Source of the DNA: Owenweeksia sp.
Lineage (GTDB): Bacteria > Bacteroidota > Bacteroidia > Flavobacteriales > Schleiferiaceae
Length of the DNA stretch: 64,000 nt
Assembly: GCA_002695025.1 (NCBI GenBank)
Contig: NZNV01000019.1
Location: 93,620 to 157,619, forward strand
Reading direction: 5' to 3'
Shown here: piece by piece, positions 17,440 through 25,491 of the stretch
How the letters are laid out: the number at the start of each line of letters is the position of its first letter
Numbering within the stretch: position 1 is the stretch's first letter
The notes under the pieces: model-generated
What the model was told of the DNA's origin: nothing
What the model saw: the letters and a program-made list of their open reading frames with translations, nothing else
Database searches by the model: none
Program-made: the position numbers and the translations under genes

Positions 17440-18513
17440 ATGAAAAAACATAATTTTTCAGCCGGGCCTTGTATACTTCCACCAGAGGTTTTACGCCAGG
17501 CTTCACAGGCTGTTCTGGATTTTGACGGACTGGAACTTTCACTGATCGAGATCAGTCACCGCAGTAAAAATTTTGTGGCCGTAATGGAAAAGGCCCAGGA
17601 ACTGGTGCGTGAGCTCCTGAAGGTTCCGGAAGGCTATTCCATACTTTTCCTGCAAGGCGGAGCCAGCCTGGAATTTGTGATGGTTCCCTACAACCTGATG
17701 AAAAACGAAAACGGCCGTGCGGCCTACCTGGATACAGGCACCTGGGCCAGCAATGCTATTAAAGAAGCCCAGCGCATAGGCCAGGTGGACATTGTAGGCA
17801 GCTCTAAAGACAAGAATTACAACTACATCCCCAAAGGATTTTCCATACCTGGAGAGGCAGACTATTTCCATTGCACCTCCAACAACACCATCTTCGGAAC
17901 ACAGATCAAGGAATTTCCTGAAACGCCCGGACTGATGGTGTGTGATATGTCATCTGACATTTTCAGCAAACCCTTGGATGTTTCCAAATTTGACCTTATT
18001 TATGCGGGTGCCCAGAAAAATATGGGACCTGCCGGTGCTACCCTGGTTATTGTGAAGGATGAGATACTGGGCAAGACAGGACGTAATATTCCGGCCTACC
18101 TGGATTATACCACCCACATCAGCAAGGAGTCCATGTTCAATACGCCACCGGTATTTTCAGTATATGTGTCCATGCTTACCCTGCAATGGCTAAAGGATAA
18201 CGGAGGTGTGGAGTGGATCACCGAAGTGAATAAACAGAAAGCTGAAGTGATGTACAATGAGATAGACCGTAACAGCCTGTTTACCGGCACGGCAGAAAAA
18301 GAAGACCGTTCCAGCATGAACGCCTGCTTCCTTCCCGTGAACGGAGTAAAAACCGAGGCTTTTGACGCTATGTGGAAAGAGGCTGGCATCAGCGGCATTA
18401 ATGGTCACCGCAGTGTAGGCGGTTACCGCGCCAGCATGTACAACGCACTCCCCCTGGAAAGCGTAAAAACACTGGTGGATGTAATGAAGGAATTTGAACG
18501 TACCAACGGATAA
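17440..18513 (+). CDS. serC: Phosphoserine aminotransferase
   Basis: PLP enzyme converting 3-phosphohydroxypyruvate and glutamate to 3-phosphoserine, with a second role in pyridoxine synthesis in many bacteria. 357 aa. KKHNFSAGPCILPPEVL is the diagnostic N-terminus. The PLP lysine is in IYAGAQKNMGPAGATLV, and the C-terminal GINGHRSVGGYRASMYNA carries phosphate-binding arginine and histidine residues. It is the first gene of a two-gene serine operon with serA, which starts 41 nt downstream, and has a well-formed promoter of its own. Confidence 0.97.
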   Translation: MKKHNFSAGPCILPPEVLRQASQAVLDFDGLELSLIEISHRSKNFVAVMEKAQELVRELLKVPEGYSILFLQGGASLEFVMVPYNLMKNENGRAAYLDTGTWASNAIKEAQRIGQVDIVGSSKDKNYNYIPKGFSIPGEADYFHCTSNNTIFGTQIKEFPETPGLMVCDMSSDIFSKPLDVSKFDLIYAGAQKNMGPAGATLVIVKDEILGKTGRNIPAYLDYTTHISKESMFNTPPVFSVYVSMLTLQWLKDNGGVEWITEVNKQKAEVMYNEIDRNSLFTGTAEKEDRSSMNACFLPVNGVKTEAFDAMWKEAGISGINGHRSVGGYRASMYNALPLESVKTLVDVMKEFERTNG

Positions 18514-18553
18514 AAAAATCTCCCCGCAAGGGACTAACAATTCAATAAATACT

Positions 18554-19507
18554 ATGAAAATACTGGCTAACGATGGCATTTCAGAATCCGGTAAGAAGAA
18601 ACTGGAAGACAACGGTTTTGAAGTGGATACCACCAAAGTGGCACAGGAACAACTCTCTAACTACATCAAGGAAAATAATGTGAACGCCATACTGGTACGC
18701 AGCGCTACTAAAGTGCGCCAGGACCTTATCGATTCACTGAACGGTCAGCTGAAACTGATTGGCCGCGGTGGCGTGGGTATGGATAACATTGATGTAGAAT
18801 ATGCCCAATCCAAAGGCATTCACGTAATCAACACTCCGGCTGCAAGTTCCCGTTCAGTAGCTGAACTCGTTTTTGCCCACCTTTTTGGCATGGTGCGTTA
18901 TCTTTTTGACAGCAACCAGAAAATGCCACTGGAAGGTGATTCCAAATTCAAGGAACTTAAGAAGAGCTACGAAGCCGGTATTGAACTTAAAGGCAAAACC
19001 CTTGGCATCATTGGTTTTGGCCGCATTGGCCAGGAAGTGGCCCGTATGGCGTACGGCCTGGGTATGAAGATAGTAGCTGCAGATCACTCACCCTCTACCG
19101 TTGAACTTAGCATCCCTTTTGCGGACGGGCAAAGTATTTCCACCAAAGTGGAAACCACCAACATTGCCGCGGTGCTGAAGGAAGCGGATTTCCTTACTAT
19201 CCATATTTCCGGTGCCGGACAAACCCTGATCGGAAAGAAGGAGATCGAAAGCATGAAGGATGGCGCAGCCATTGTCAATACCGCCCGTGGTGGTGTAGTT
19301 AACGAAAAAGACCTTTTGGAAGCTTTGGATAGTGGCAAACTGCGCTACGCAGCCCTGGATGTGTTTGAGAACGAACCCACCCCGGCCATTAATGTACTGA
19401 TGAGCCCATATACTTCTCTGAGCCCGCATATTGGTGCAGCTACTATGGAGGCTCAGGACCGTATTGGTGAGGAACTGGCTGACCAGATCATTGAATTGCT
19501 TAAATAG
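18554..19507 (+). CDS. serA: D-3-phosphoglycerate dehydrogenase, short form without ACT domain
   Basis: NAD-dependent oxidation of 3-phosphoglycerate, the first step of serine synthesis. The ATG at 18554 (MKILANDGISESGKKKLEDN) is the family start. The longer frame from 18494 overlaps serC and adds 20 unrelated residues. It is 317 aa with the Rossmann motif GIIGFGRIGQEVARMA, the catalytic arginine region VNTARGGVVNEKDLLEAL and catalytic histidine SPHIGAATMEAQ. The C-terminal ACT/ASB regulatory domains of the long E. coli-type enzyme are absent, so allosteric serine feedback of that kind is unlikely. The operon ends in a strong terminator at 19531. Confidence 0.93.
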   Translation: MKILANDGISESGKKKLEDNGFEVDTTKVAQEQLSNYIKENNVNAILVRSATKVRQDLIDSLNGQLKLIGRGGVGMDNIDVEYAQSKGIHVINTPAASSRSVAELVFAHLFGMVRYLFDSNQKMPLEGDSKFKELKKSYEAGIELKGKTLGIIGFGRIGQEVARMAYGLGMKIVAADHSPSTVELSIPFADGQSISTKVETTNIAAVLKEADFLTIHISGAGQTLIGKKEIESMKDGAAIVNTARGGVVNEKDLLEALDSGKLRYAALDVFENEPTPAINVLMSPYTSLSPHIGAATMEAQDRIGEELADQIIELLK

Positions 19508-19530
19508 CATCTTTATTTACACAGACCTTG

Positions 19531-19558
19531 AAGCCCGCTGATCACAGTGGGCTTTTTT
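19531..19558 (+). terminator. Rho-independent terminator of serC-serA
   Basis: A 10-bp stem, AAGCCCGCTG paired with CAGTGGGCTT (one G-T wobble), has loop ATCA and is followed by a run of T. It lies 24 nt after the serA stop. Confidence 0.92.
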
Positions 19559-19619
19559 ATTTAAACGAAAATGTACTGGGAAAGCGTTGATTAGCATGAC
19601 TTAATCATAATGCACCGCT

Positions 19620-20477
19620 ATGAGACGTGTACTCCCTTTCTTGCTATTGCTCCTTTCTACCCTGTCTTGCAATGAGGATCCATCCTTCTTTACAAATACC
19701 TCTGAAGCTTCAACATCCTCTTTCACAGAAGGCCTGGCCGATGCAGATGTCCCGATCACACAAAGAGAGTTAACCCCACCCGTTAATCCAAGCTCTCAGG
19801 ATGTTGTTTCCTCAACTGCTGAAACCTCCCTTAAAAAAATCATTAAGAACGGTTCCCTTGTCATTGATGTGGATAGCCTTTACAGGGCCAAAGCCACCCT
19901 GGATAAGATCATAAAGCAATTTGAGGGTTATTATGACCGTGAAAGCTTCCAGGATGAGGACTATTCCCTTCGTTATAACCTGGCCATACGGGTTCCGGTT
20001 AATAGTTTTGATCCATTGGTATCAGCCCTGGAAAATGGTTTTAACCGGATAACCGATAAGGAAGTATCCGCAGTAGATGTTACTTCACAGTATAAGGATA
20101 TTGAAAGCAGGCTGAGCAGTAAAAAAACGGCCCTGGAACAATACAGGAACATCCTGAAAAAAGCACAGACCATTAAAGAAGTCCTGGAAGTACAGGATTA
20201 CATCCGCAAGTTGGAAGAAGAGATTGAGAGTACCACGGTGCGTTTGAAACAACTACAGGATCAAACCTCATACAGCACTCTGAATGTAACTCTCATCCAG
20301 AAGATACCGGTGGAATATACCCAGGAGGAAAAATCGTTTTGGACCGATGCTTCCCATGCCTTTACTTCCGGCTGGAACGGATTGGAAGCTTTCCTTATTT
20401 TACTCATCCGGGTATGGCCCTTCCTAATTATTACCGCAGTGTTGATATGGGGAATACGCAGATTGAGAGGATCCTAA
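19620..20477 (+). CDS. DUF4349 lipoprotein with C-terminal membrane helix
   Basis: 285 aa. MRRVLPFLLLLLSTLSC is a lipoprotein signal (lipobox STLSC). The body matches DUF4349: an N-terminal beta domain (RYNLAIRVPVNSFDPLVSAL, with VTSQYKDIESRLSSKKTALE) flows into a long coiled coil (about residues 155-215) and returns to a beta strand (SYSTLNVTL). A C-terminal helix (WPFLIITAVLIWGI) probably crosses the inner membrane. A protein with both a lipid anchor and a membrane helix would be fixed at both ends in the inner membrane. DUF4349 proteins are of unknown function. Its neighbour downstream is a LiaF-like membrane protein, which fits an envelope theme. Confidence 0.88.
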   Translation: MRRVLPFLLLLLSTLSCNEDPSFFTNTSEASTSSFTEGLADADVPITQRELTPPVNPSSQDVVSSTAETSLKKIIKNGSLVIDVDSLYRAKATLDKIIKQFEGYYDRESFQDEDYSLRYNLAIRVPVNSFDPLVSALENGFNRITDKEVSAVDVTSQYKDIESRLSSKKTALEQYRNILKKAQTIKEVLEVQDYIRKLEEEIESTTVRLKQLQDQTSYSTLNVTLIQKIPVEYTQEEKSFWTDASHAFTSGWNGLEAFLILLIRVWPFLIITAVLIWGIRRLRGS

Positions 20478-20483
20478 TACACT

Positions 20484-20500
20484 GGTGAATTCCATTCACC
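20484..20500 (+). repeat. Inverted repeat after the DUF4349 gene
   Basis: GGTGAAT and ATTCACC form a perfect 7-bp stem with a 3-nt loop just after the stop codon. A further ATTCACC lies at 20515. There is no T-run, so it is not a classical terminator. It could protect the 3' end of the message. Confidence 0.45.
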
Positions 20501-20575
20501 GCCCCTCATCCACCATTCACCTACTTTACCTCCCGGCTTGGGCGTTAAAGCCTTTTACATCGGTACCATGTCCGC

Positions 20576-20583
20576 TACTTTTG
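20576..20583 (+). promoter_or_regulatory. -7 element before the LiaF-like operon
   Basis: TACTTTTG fits TAnnTTTG exactly and would start transcription near 20589, about 20 nt before the ATG at 20610. No good -33 TTG is placed at the usual distance. It supports the shorter start of the next gene. Confidence 0.5.
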
Positions 20584-20609
20584 GCTTATCAATCGTAAAA
20601 ACGGATACC

Positions 20610-21374
20610 ATGAGTTCAGAAGATTTTAATACTCAACCCAAACATCGCGGCCGTAAGGGTGCCACGGCCGGAATCCTCATAATCCTTTTGGGTGTATTCT
20701 GGCTACTCCGCAAGATGGGCGTCTATATACCAGGCTGGATATTTGACTGGGAGATGATCCTCATCTACATAGGTTTGGCCATCGGTATCAACTCCGGGTT
20801 CAGGAACAATGCTTCCTGGATACTCATTGCCATCGGTGGTTTCTTTCTACTGGACGATCTTTACTTCATTCCTTTCCAGGTGCGCGAATACTTCTGGCCG
20901 ATCATGGTAATTGTACTGGGCCTCGTGATCCTTCTCAAGCCTAAAAAAAAAGGTCATTGCCATGGTCATGAACGGCACCATTGGAAAGAACGATACAGTA
21001 ATTATGAGGTGTACGAGGAAAATTTAAAAGACAGCCCCCACCGCCTGGACAGCGTAGCGATATTCAACGGTTCCAAGAAAGATATTGTCTCCAAACAATT
21101 TAAAGGCGGTGAAACGGTAACCGTATTCGGGGGCACTGAGCTCAACCTGTTGCGTGCCGATTTTGAAGGCACCATTGAGCTGGAAAATGTGGTGGTGTTC
21201 GGAGGACTGAAGATTATTGTTCCACCCAATTGGGAGGTACGCACCAATGTAGTAAGCATACTGGCTGGTGTGGAAGATAAAAGAACCTCCGCAGTTCAGG
21301 TAGTACCGGATGATAAGGTGCTGCTGATTACCGGGGTGGTGGTTTTTGGAGGAATTGACATTGTAAGCTACTGA
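20610..21374 (+). CDS. LiaF-like membrane protein
   Basis: 254 aa from ATG 20610 (MSSEDFNTQPKHRGRKGATA). The frame to 20538 begins before the promoter. The N-terminal half holds four short membrane helices in the DUF5668/LiaF pattern (GILIILLGVFWLLRKMGVYI, WEMILIYIGLAIGI, SWILIAIGGFFLLDDLYF, FWPIMVIVLGLVILLKP). A His-rich linker (KKGHCHGHERHHW) follows and could bind metal. The C-terminal domain is the LiaF-like beta-solenoid (AIFNGSKKDIVS, TVFGGTELNLLRADF, VVVFGGLKIIVPPNW, VVVFGGIDIVSY). In Firmicutes LiaF restrains the LiaS kinase in cell-wall stress. Here the protein heads an operon with DUF4288, a LytS-type kinase and a LytTR regulator, so a sensor role is plausible (inference). Confidence 0.88.
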   Translation: MSSEDFNTQPKHRGRKGATAGILIILLGVFWLLRKMGVYIPGWIFDWEMILIYIGLAIGINSGFRNNASWILIAIGGFFLLDDLYFIPFQVREYFWPIMVIVLGLVILLKPKKKGHCHGHERHHWKERYSNYEVYEENLKDSPHRLDSVAIFNGSKKDIVSKQFKGGETVTVFGGTELNLLRADFEGTIELENVVVFGGLKIIVPPNWEVRTNVVSILAGVEDKRTSAVQVVPDDKVLLITGVVVFGGIDIVSY

Positions 21375-21376
21375 TT

Positions 21377-21691
21377 ATGATACTTTACAAGGCCAGGGTC
21401 CTCTTCCGGATCCTTAAAGAGAATAACCAGGCAGATTTTGATGAACAACTGATGCTGATAGAAGCTTCCTCTGCGGAAGAAGCCCGCCAGCGCCTGGAGG
21501 ATTATGGTGCAGAAGAAAGTGAGACCTTCACCAATATTCGCGGACAACTCATCCACTGGATCTTTGAAAAAATAACCGATTTACGTCCCTTACGATTCCA
21601 AAACGGACTCATCCAAATGGATAGCCGCACCATTGAATCAGAGGAAAGTGAAGAAGCTCTTTTACGAGCTCACCGGATAAACCTAAATTAG
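21377..21691 (+). CDS. DUF4288 protein, 104 aa
   Basis: Small cytoplasmic protein. MILYKARVLFRILKENNQAD with LIEASSAEEARQRLEDYGAE and a central NIRGQLIHWIFEKITDL matches the DUF4288 pattern (a beta-alpha-beta fold where ageing EA residues precede an aromatic strand). Function unknown. It begins 2 nt after the LiaF-like stop and ends 22 nt before the kinase start, firmly inside the LytS/LytTR operon. DUF4288 genes often sit near such signalling genes in Bacteroidota in my recollection, but this was not checked. Confidence 0.8.
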   Translation: MILYKARVLFRILKENNQADFDEQLMLIEASSAEEARQRLEDYGAEESETFTNIRGQLIHWIFEKITDLRPLRFQNGLIQMDSRTIESEESEEALLRAHRINLN

Positions 21692-21713
21692 TGGATAGCA
21701 AACCTCCTGTGGC

Positions 21714-22751
21714 TTGATACTGAACCCACTTTTATATCGCCAAAACCTTATGTATGTGAGCCTGGGGCTCATTGTTTTAGCGGGTGTACAGGTTTGGGCC
21801 CTTACTCATTTTCTGCACCTGCGCTTTGCCTGGGCCCTTACGGATGCCAGTGTCCACTGGCTGGTACTGGCAACCCTTGCTTACTTTATTGCCAATACTC
21901 TTTCCTATTACCATCCTTCGTACGGAAAAGGCATTCTAAGCATACTAGCGCCCGCCATGCTTACTTTAATAGGTTTGCCAGTTGCCGATCATCTATGCAG
22001 CTGGACCATCAACAACCCGGAGTATAGTGCTTTCATACAGAATTGGGCGGTTTACCGCTATACCGTTTTCTTCCTGATATTGGTGGGAGTAACCTTAATG
22101 AGCCTGCTGTGGTACCGCCTGGGTGAAAAGGAAGATGCCCAGCGCAGAAAGGAGGAAACGGAACGCATTGCCCGCGAAGCAGAGCTTTTTAAACTACGCC
22201 AGCAGTTGCAACCTCATTTTTTGTTCAACAGCCTCAACTCCATCAATGCCCTCATTGGCAGCCGGCCCCAGGAAGCCCGCAATATGGTACAACAGCTTTC
22301 GGATTTCCTTAGAGGAACCATCAGAAGAGAAGATCAAAGGCTGGTACCCTTGCAGGATGAATTACTCTATCTTAAGTTATACCTGGATATTGAGCAGGTT
22401 CGCTTTGGGCACCGTTTGCAAATACGGATGCACCTGGATGACACCGCCACCTCCTGGCAGATACCTCCTCTAATCCTGCAGCCCCTTTTGGAGAACGCCA
22501 TTAAATTCGGGGTTTATGGAACTACCGAGAATATAGAGATCGTACTTACTTCCAGGATTCAGGACAATCATTTGGAGTTGGTTATTGCAAACCCCTACGA
22601 TCAGGATATGGAGCCCCCGGCCGGTACGGGCTTTGGGCTCAAATCCATTGAACGGAGACTGTTTCTTTTATACGGACGCAAGGATCTCCTGGAATTCCAT
22701 AAAGATGAAAAACGGTTTACAGCCAAGGTTAAAATCCCTAAAACACTATGA
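21714..22751 (+). CDS. LytS/YehU-type sensor histidine kinase
   Basis: 345 aa. Four membrane helices lie in residues 12-135, with no extracellular domain of size. A short coiled coil (KEDAQRRKEETERIAREAEL) is followed by the His_kinase domain with H168 in LRQQLQPHFLFNSLNSINAL and an ATP-binding domain (LILQPLLENAIKFGV, GTGFGLKSIERRL). The start is TTG at 21714, giving LNPLLYRQNLMYV, a typical family N-terminus. ATG at 21750 is the alternative. Its stop overlaps the start of the regulator by 4 nt (ATGA). With no sensor domain, it may sense through its membrane region or through the upstream LiaF-like protein. Confidence 0.92.
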   Translation: MILNPLLYRQNLMYVSLGLIVLAGVQVWALTHFLHLRFAWALTDASVHWLVLATLAYFIANTLSYYHPSYGKGILSILAPAMLTLIGLPVADHLCSWTINNPEYSAFIQNWAVYRYTVFFLILVGVTLMSLLWYRLGEKEDAQRRKEETERIAREAELFKLRQQLQPHFLFNSLNSINALIGSRPQEARNMVQQLSDFLRGTIRREDQRLVPLQDELLYLKLYLDIEQVRFGHRLQIRMHLDDTATSWQIPPLILQPLLENAIKFGVYGTTENIEIVLTSRIQDNHLELVIANPYDQDMEPPAGTGFGLKSIERRLFLLYGRKDLLEFHKDEKRFTAKVKIPKTL

Positions 22752-23479
22752 TCAAAACCATACTGATAGATGATGAACCGCTGGCCTGTGACCTGGTAGC
22801 TGAGTACCTGCAGGACTTTCCGCAATTACAGGTAGTGAGCCGTTGCCACGATGGTTTCCAGGGCATGAAAGCCATTCAGGAACATCAACCGGATCTTATT
22901 TTTTTGGACGTACAGATGCCGAAGATCAGTGGCTTTGAGTTATTGGAACTGCTGGAGGATCCTCCGGCTATAATCTTTACCACCGCCTTTGATGAATATG
23001 CTTTAAAGGCCTTTGAGGCCAATGCGGTGGATTACCTGCTTAAGCCCTTTTCAAAAGAACGTTTTGAAAAAGCCATCAACAAATTTCTGGAACACCAGCC
23101 TGCAGAACATAAAAACATACAGCAACTGGCTGCTCAGAATCCCGGTAGCCAACCCAATCGCATCGTTTTGAAAGACAGTGGCCAGGTACGAATTATCCCG
23201 GTAAAAGATATTATCCGCCTGGAAGCCGATGGCGATTATGTGAAGATCTATAGCCGGGAAGGGAATTTTATGAAAAAGAAAACCCTGCAACATTTTGAAG
23301 ATACGTTAAGCAAAGAAGTATTTGCCCGCATCCACCGCACTCACCTTCTTAACATTTCTTACCTCGAAAGAATTGATCCTTACCATAAGAATAGCCATAT
23401 TGCGCGCCTCAAAGACGGAACCTATATCCCGGTAAGCAGGACTGGGTATCAAAGACTTAAAGAAACGCTCAATATTTAA
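22748..23479 (+). CDS. LytTR-family response regulator
   Basis: 243 aa. The receiver domain has the acidic pocket ILIDDEP and phospho-acceptor D54 in DLIFLDVQMPKISGF, with FTTAFDEYALKAFEANAVDY and the conserved lysine in YLLKPFSKERF. The C-terminal LytTR DNA-binding domain begins near residue 135 (VRIIPVKDIIRLEADGDYVK, FARIHRTHLLNISYLERI). It is paired with the kinase above by a 4-nt overlap and followed 9 nt later by the PLP enzyme gene, so that enzyme may be in the same transcript. LytTR proteins bind pairs of short direct repeats. I see none obvious in this operon's short spacers. Confidence 0.95.
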   Translation: MIKTILIDDEPLACDLVAEYLQDFPQLQVVSRCHDGFQGMKAIQEHQPDLIFLDVQMPKISGFELLELLEDPPAIIFTTAFDEYALKAFEANAVDYLLKPFSKERFEKAINKFLEHQPAEHKNIQQLAAQNPGSQPNRIVLKDSGQVRIIPVKDIIRLEADGDYVKIYSREGNFMKKKTLQHFEDTLSKEVFARIHRTHLLNISYLERIDPYHKNSHIARLKDGTYIPVSRTGYQRLKETLNI

Positions 23480-23488
23480 TTCAATCTC

Positions 23489-24745
23489 ATGGATCACAAA
23501 AAAATGCACCCCGAAAGTTTAATGATGTCTTACGGCTATAAGCCGGAACTTTCCGAGGGTTCCATCAAATGCCCGATTTTTCAAACATCAACCTTTGTTT
23601 TTAAAACCGCTGAAGAGGGAAAAGCATTTTTTGAAGTGGCTTATGGATTGCGGGAAAAGGATGAACATGAAGAGCTTGGACTCATTTACAGCCGCCTGAA
23701 CAACCCGGACCTTGAAATACTCGAAAATCGGCTATGCCTGTGGGATGGCGCGGATGATTGTGCGGTATTTGAAAGCGGAATGTCTGCCATCTCTACGGTA
23801 CTGATGGAATTCCTGCAACCCGGTGACCTGTTGTTGTACAGCAACCCGGTATACGGTGGCACGGACCACTTTATTAAACAAGTACTGACCAAATTCGGCA
23901 TTCATGTAGTAGGTTTTAAAACCGGCCAAAGCCAGGAGGAGATCGAACAGATCATCCAGGATAGCGGGCACGGTGACCGCCTGGCCATGATCTACGTAGA
24001 AACCCCCGCAAACCCAACCAATGATCTCATAGACCTGCGCTCCTGCAGCAACCTGGCAAGAAAATACAGCCATGATGATCATAAGGTGCTGCTTACCGTG
24101 GATAACACCTATATGGGGCCCCTGTGGCAACACCCGCTGAAACATGGCGCTGACCTGGTCATCTACTCCGCCACCAAGTACATTGGCGGCCACAGTGATG
24201 TAATTGCCGGTGCCTGTTTAGGTAGTGCCGGGTTAATGCAAAGAGTAAAAGCCCTGCGCACCTTTTTGGGGAATATGGCCGGCCCGTGGACGGGTTGGTT
24301 ATTGATGCGAAGCCTGGAAACCCTGAAAGTGCGCATGGAAAAACAGGCGACCAATGCCGCTAAGATCGCTGAATTCCTGGAGGGTCACCCCGCTATTGAA
24401 CGTATTTACTACCTCGGCTCTTTACCGGCAGATGATGAGCGCAACCAGGAAATATTCCAGCGGCAGTGTACTTCTGCCGGGGCCATGCTTTCTTTTGATG
24501 TAAAAGGAGGCGAAAAAGAAGCTTTCCGCTTCCTGAACAATCTCAAACTCATCCGCCTGGCGGTGAGCCTGGGCAGCACGGAATCACTGGCCCAGCACCC
24601 TGCTTCCATGACCCACGCAGGAGTAGACCCTGAACTCCGGCAGGAGCTGGGTATTACCGACAAACTGGTTCGTTTGTCAGTAGGCGTGGAACATAGTGAC
24701 GATCTTATAGACGATTTAAAACGAGCACTTACGGCAATAAGCTAG
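23489..24745 (+). CDS. Cys/Met-metabolism PLP-dependent enzyme (methionine gamma-lyase/cystathionine synthase type)
   Basis: 418 aa fold-I PLP enzyme. YSRLNNPDLEILENRL, ESGMSAISTVLMEFL and NPVYGGTDHFI are the N-terminal family motifs. VETPANPTNDLIDL and TVDNTYMGP are the cofactor-binding strand. The PLP lysine is in IYSATKYIGGHSDVIAG. The C-terminus has LAVSLGSTESLAQHPASMTH and RLSVGVEHSDDLIDDL. The end pattern with VSLGSTESL is close to methionine gamma-lyase and cystathionine gamma-lyase/synthase. The exact reaction cannot be fixed without alignment. It is at the end of the LiaF/LytS/LytTR operon, with a 9-nt gap from the regulator. Confidence 0.9.
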   Translation: MDHKKMHPESLMMSYGYKPELSEGSIKCPIFQTSTFVFKTAEEGKAFFEVAYGLREKDEHEELGLIYSRLNNPDLEILENRLCLWDGADDCAVFESGMSAISTVLMEFLQPGDLLLYSNPVYGGTDHFIKQVLTKFGIHVVGFKTGQSQEEIEQIIQDSGHGDRLAMIYVETPANPTNDLIDLRSCSNLARKYSHDDHKVLLTVDNTYMGPLWQHPLKHGADLVIYSATKYIGGHSDVIAGACLGSAGLMQRVKALRTFLGNMAGPWTGWLLMRSLETLKVRMEKQATNAAKIAEFLEGHPAIERIYYLGSLPADDERNQEIFQRQCTSAGAMLSFDVKGGEKEAFRFLNNLKLIRLAVSLGSTESLAQHPASMTHAGVDPELRQELGITDKLVRLSVGVEHSDDLIDDLKRALTAIS

Positions 24746-24747
24746 GC

Positions 24748-25491
24748 TTACTCCCCGGCCACCCAGCCTTTAAACCGGGGTGACTTATCCACGCTTACGA
24801 TGGCATCCTCCGGAGTAGCAGGTTCCATTACCAGTTTCAGCCGGCCCTTGGAATAAGGTATCATTTCACGGATGCTATTGATATGGATCACATACTGCCG
24901 GTTGATCTGGAAAAATTTCCGTGGATCCAGTTGTTCCGAAATAGCAGTAAGGGTTTGATCATAGAGATATTGGTTACCGGATACATCGGTGATAAAGGAG
25001 TGCTTTCCCTGGGCAAAGAAAAACGCCACTTCATCTTCCTGTAAACTACGGATACGTTCACCCGTACTGACCAGGAAACGGTCTTTGTAACGGGGCCTCA
25101 ACTCCGTTTCCAGTTGTTTCCAGTCCGCCTGAGGTGCGAGGGGGCGGCTTTCCAGTTTCTGCAGGGCGCGGTCCAGGTCACTTTCCACCAGGGGTTTCAG
25201 TAAATAATCAATGCTATTCACCTTAAAGGCCCGCAGGGCATACTGGTCATAAGCCGTAGTAAAAATGACCGGGCATTGCACTTCTACCTGGTCAAAGATC
25301 TGGAAGGAAATACCGTCCGAAAGATGAATATCCAGGAACAGGAAATCGGGCATTACCTTTAACAGTTCCTGCACCGCCTCACGAACGGTCCCTACGGTAT
25401 GCAGATGTTCCCAGGCGGGACGTTTGCGCTGCACATTGCGCACCAGCTTTTCAGCTGCCAAAGGCTCATCTTCTATAACCAGGTACTTCAT
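24748..25491 (-). CDS. LytTR-family response regulator (second pair)
   Basis: 247 aa. The receiver has LVIEDEPLAAEKLV and phospho-acceptor D54 in DFLFLDIHLSDGISF, with IFTTAYDQYALRAFKVNSID and LLKPLVESDL. The LytTR domain spans about residues 140-247 (RIRSLQEDEVAFFFAQGKHS, FFQINRQYVIHINSIREMIP). It is the last gene of the minus-strand operon that begins with the TonB receptor and overlaps its kinase by 4 nt. It ends 2 nt from the stop of the convergent PLP enzyme gene, so the two operons end back to back. Confidence 0.95.
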   Translation of the reverse strand: MKYLVIEDEPLAAEKLVRNVQRKRPAWEHLHTVGTVREAVQELLKVMPDFLFLDIHLSDGISFQIFDQVEVQCPVIFTTAYDQYALRAFKVNSIDYLLKPLVESDLDRALQKLESRPLAPQADWKQLETELRPRYKDRFLVSTGERIRSLQEDEVAFFFAQGKHSFITDVSGNQYLYDQTLTAISEQLDPRKFFQINRQYVIHINSIREMIPYSKGRLKLVMEPATPEDAIVSVDKSPRFKGWVAGE

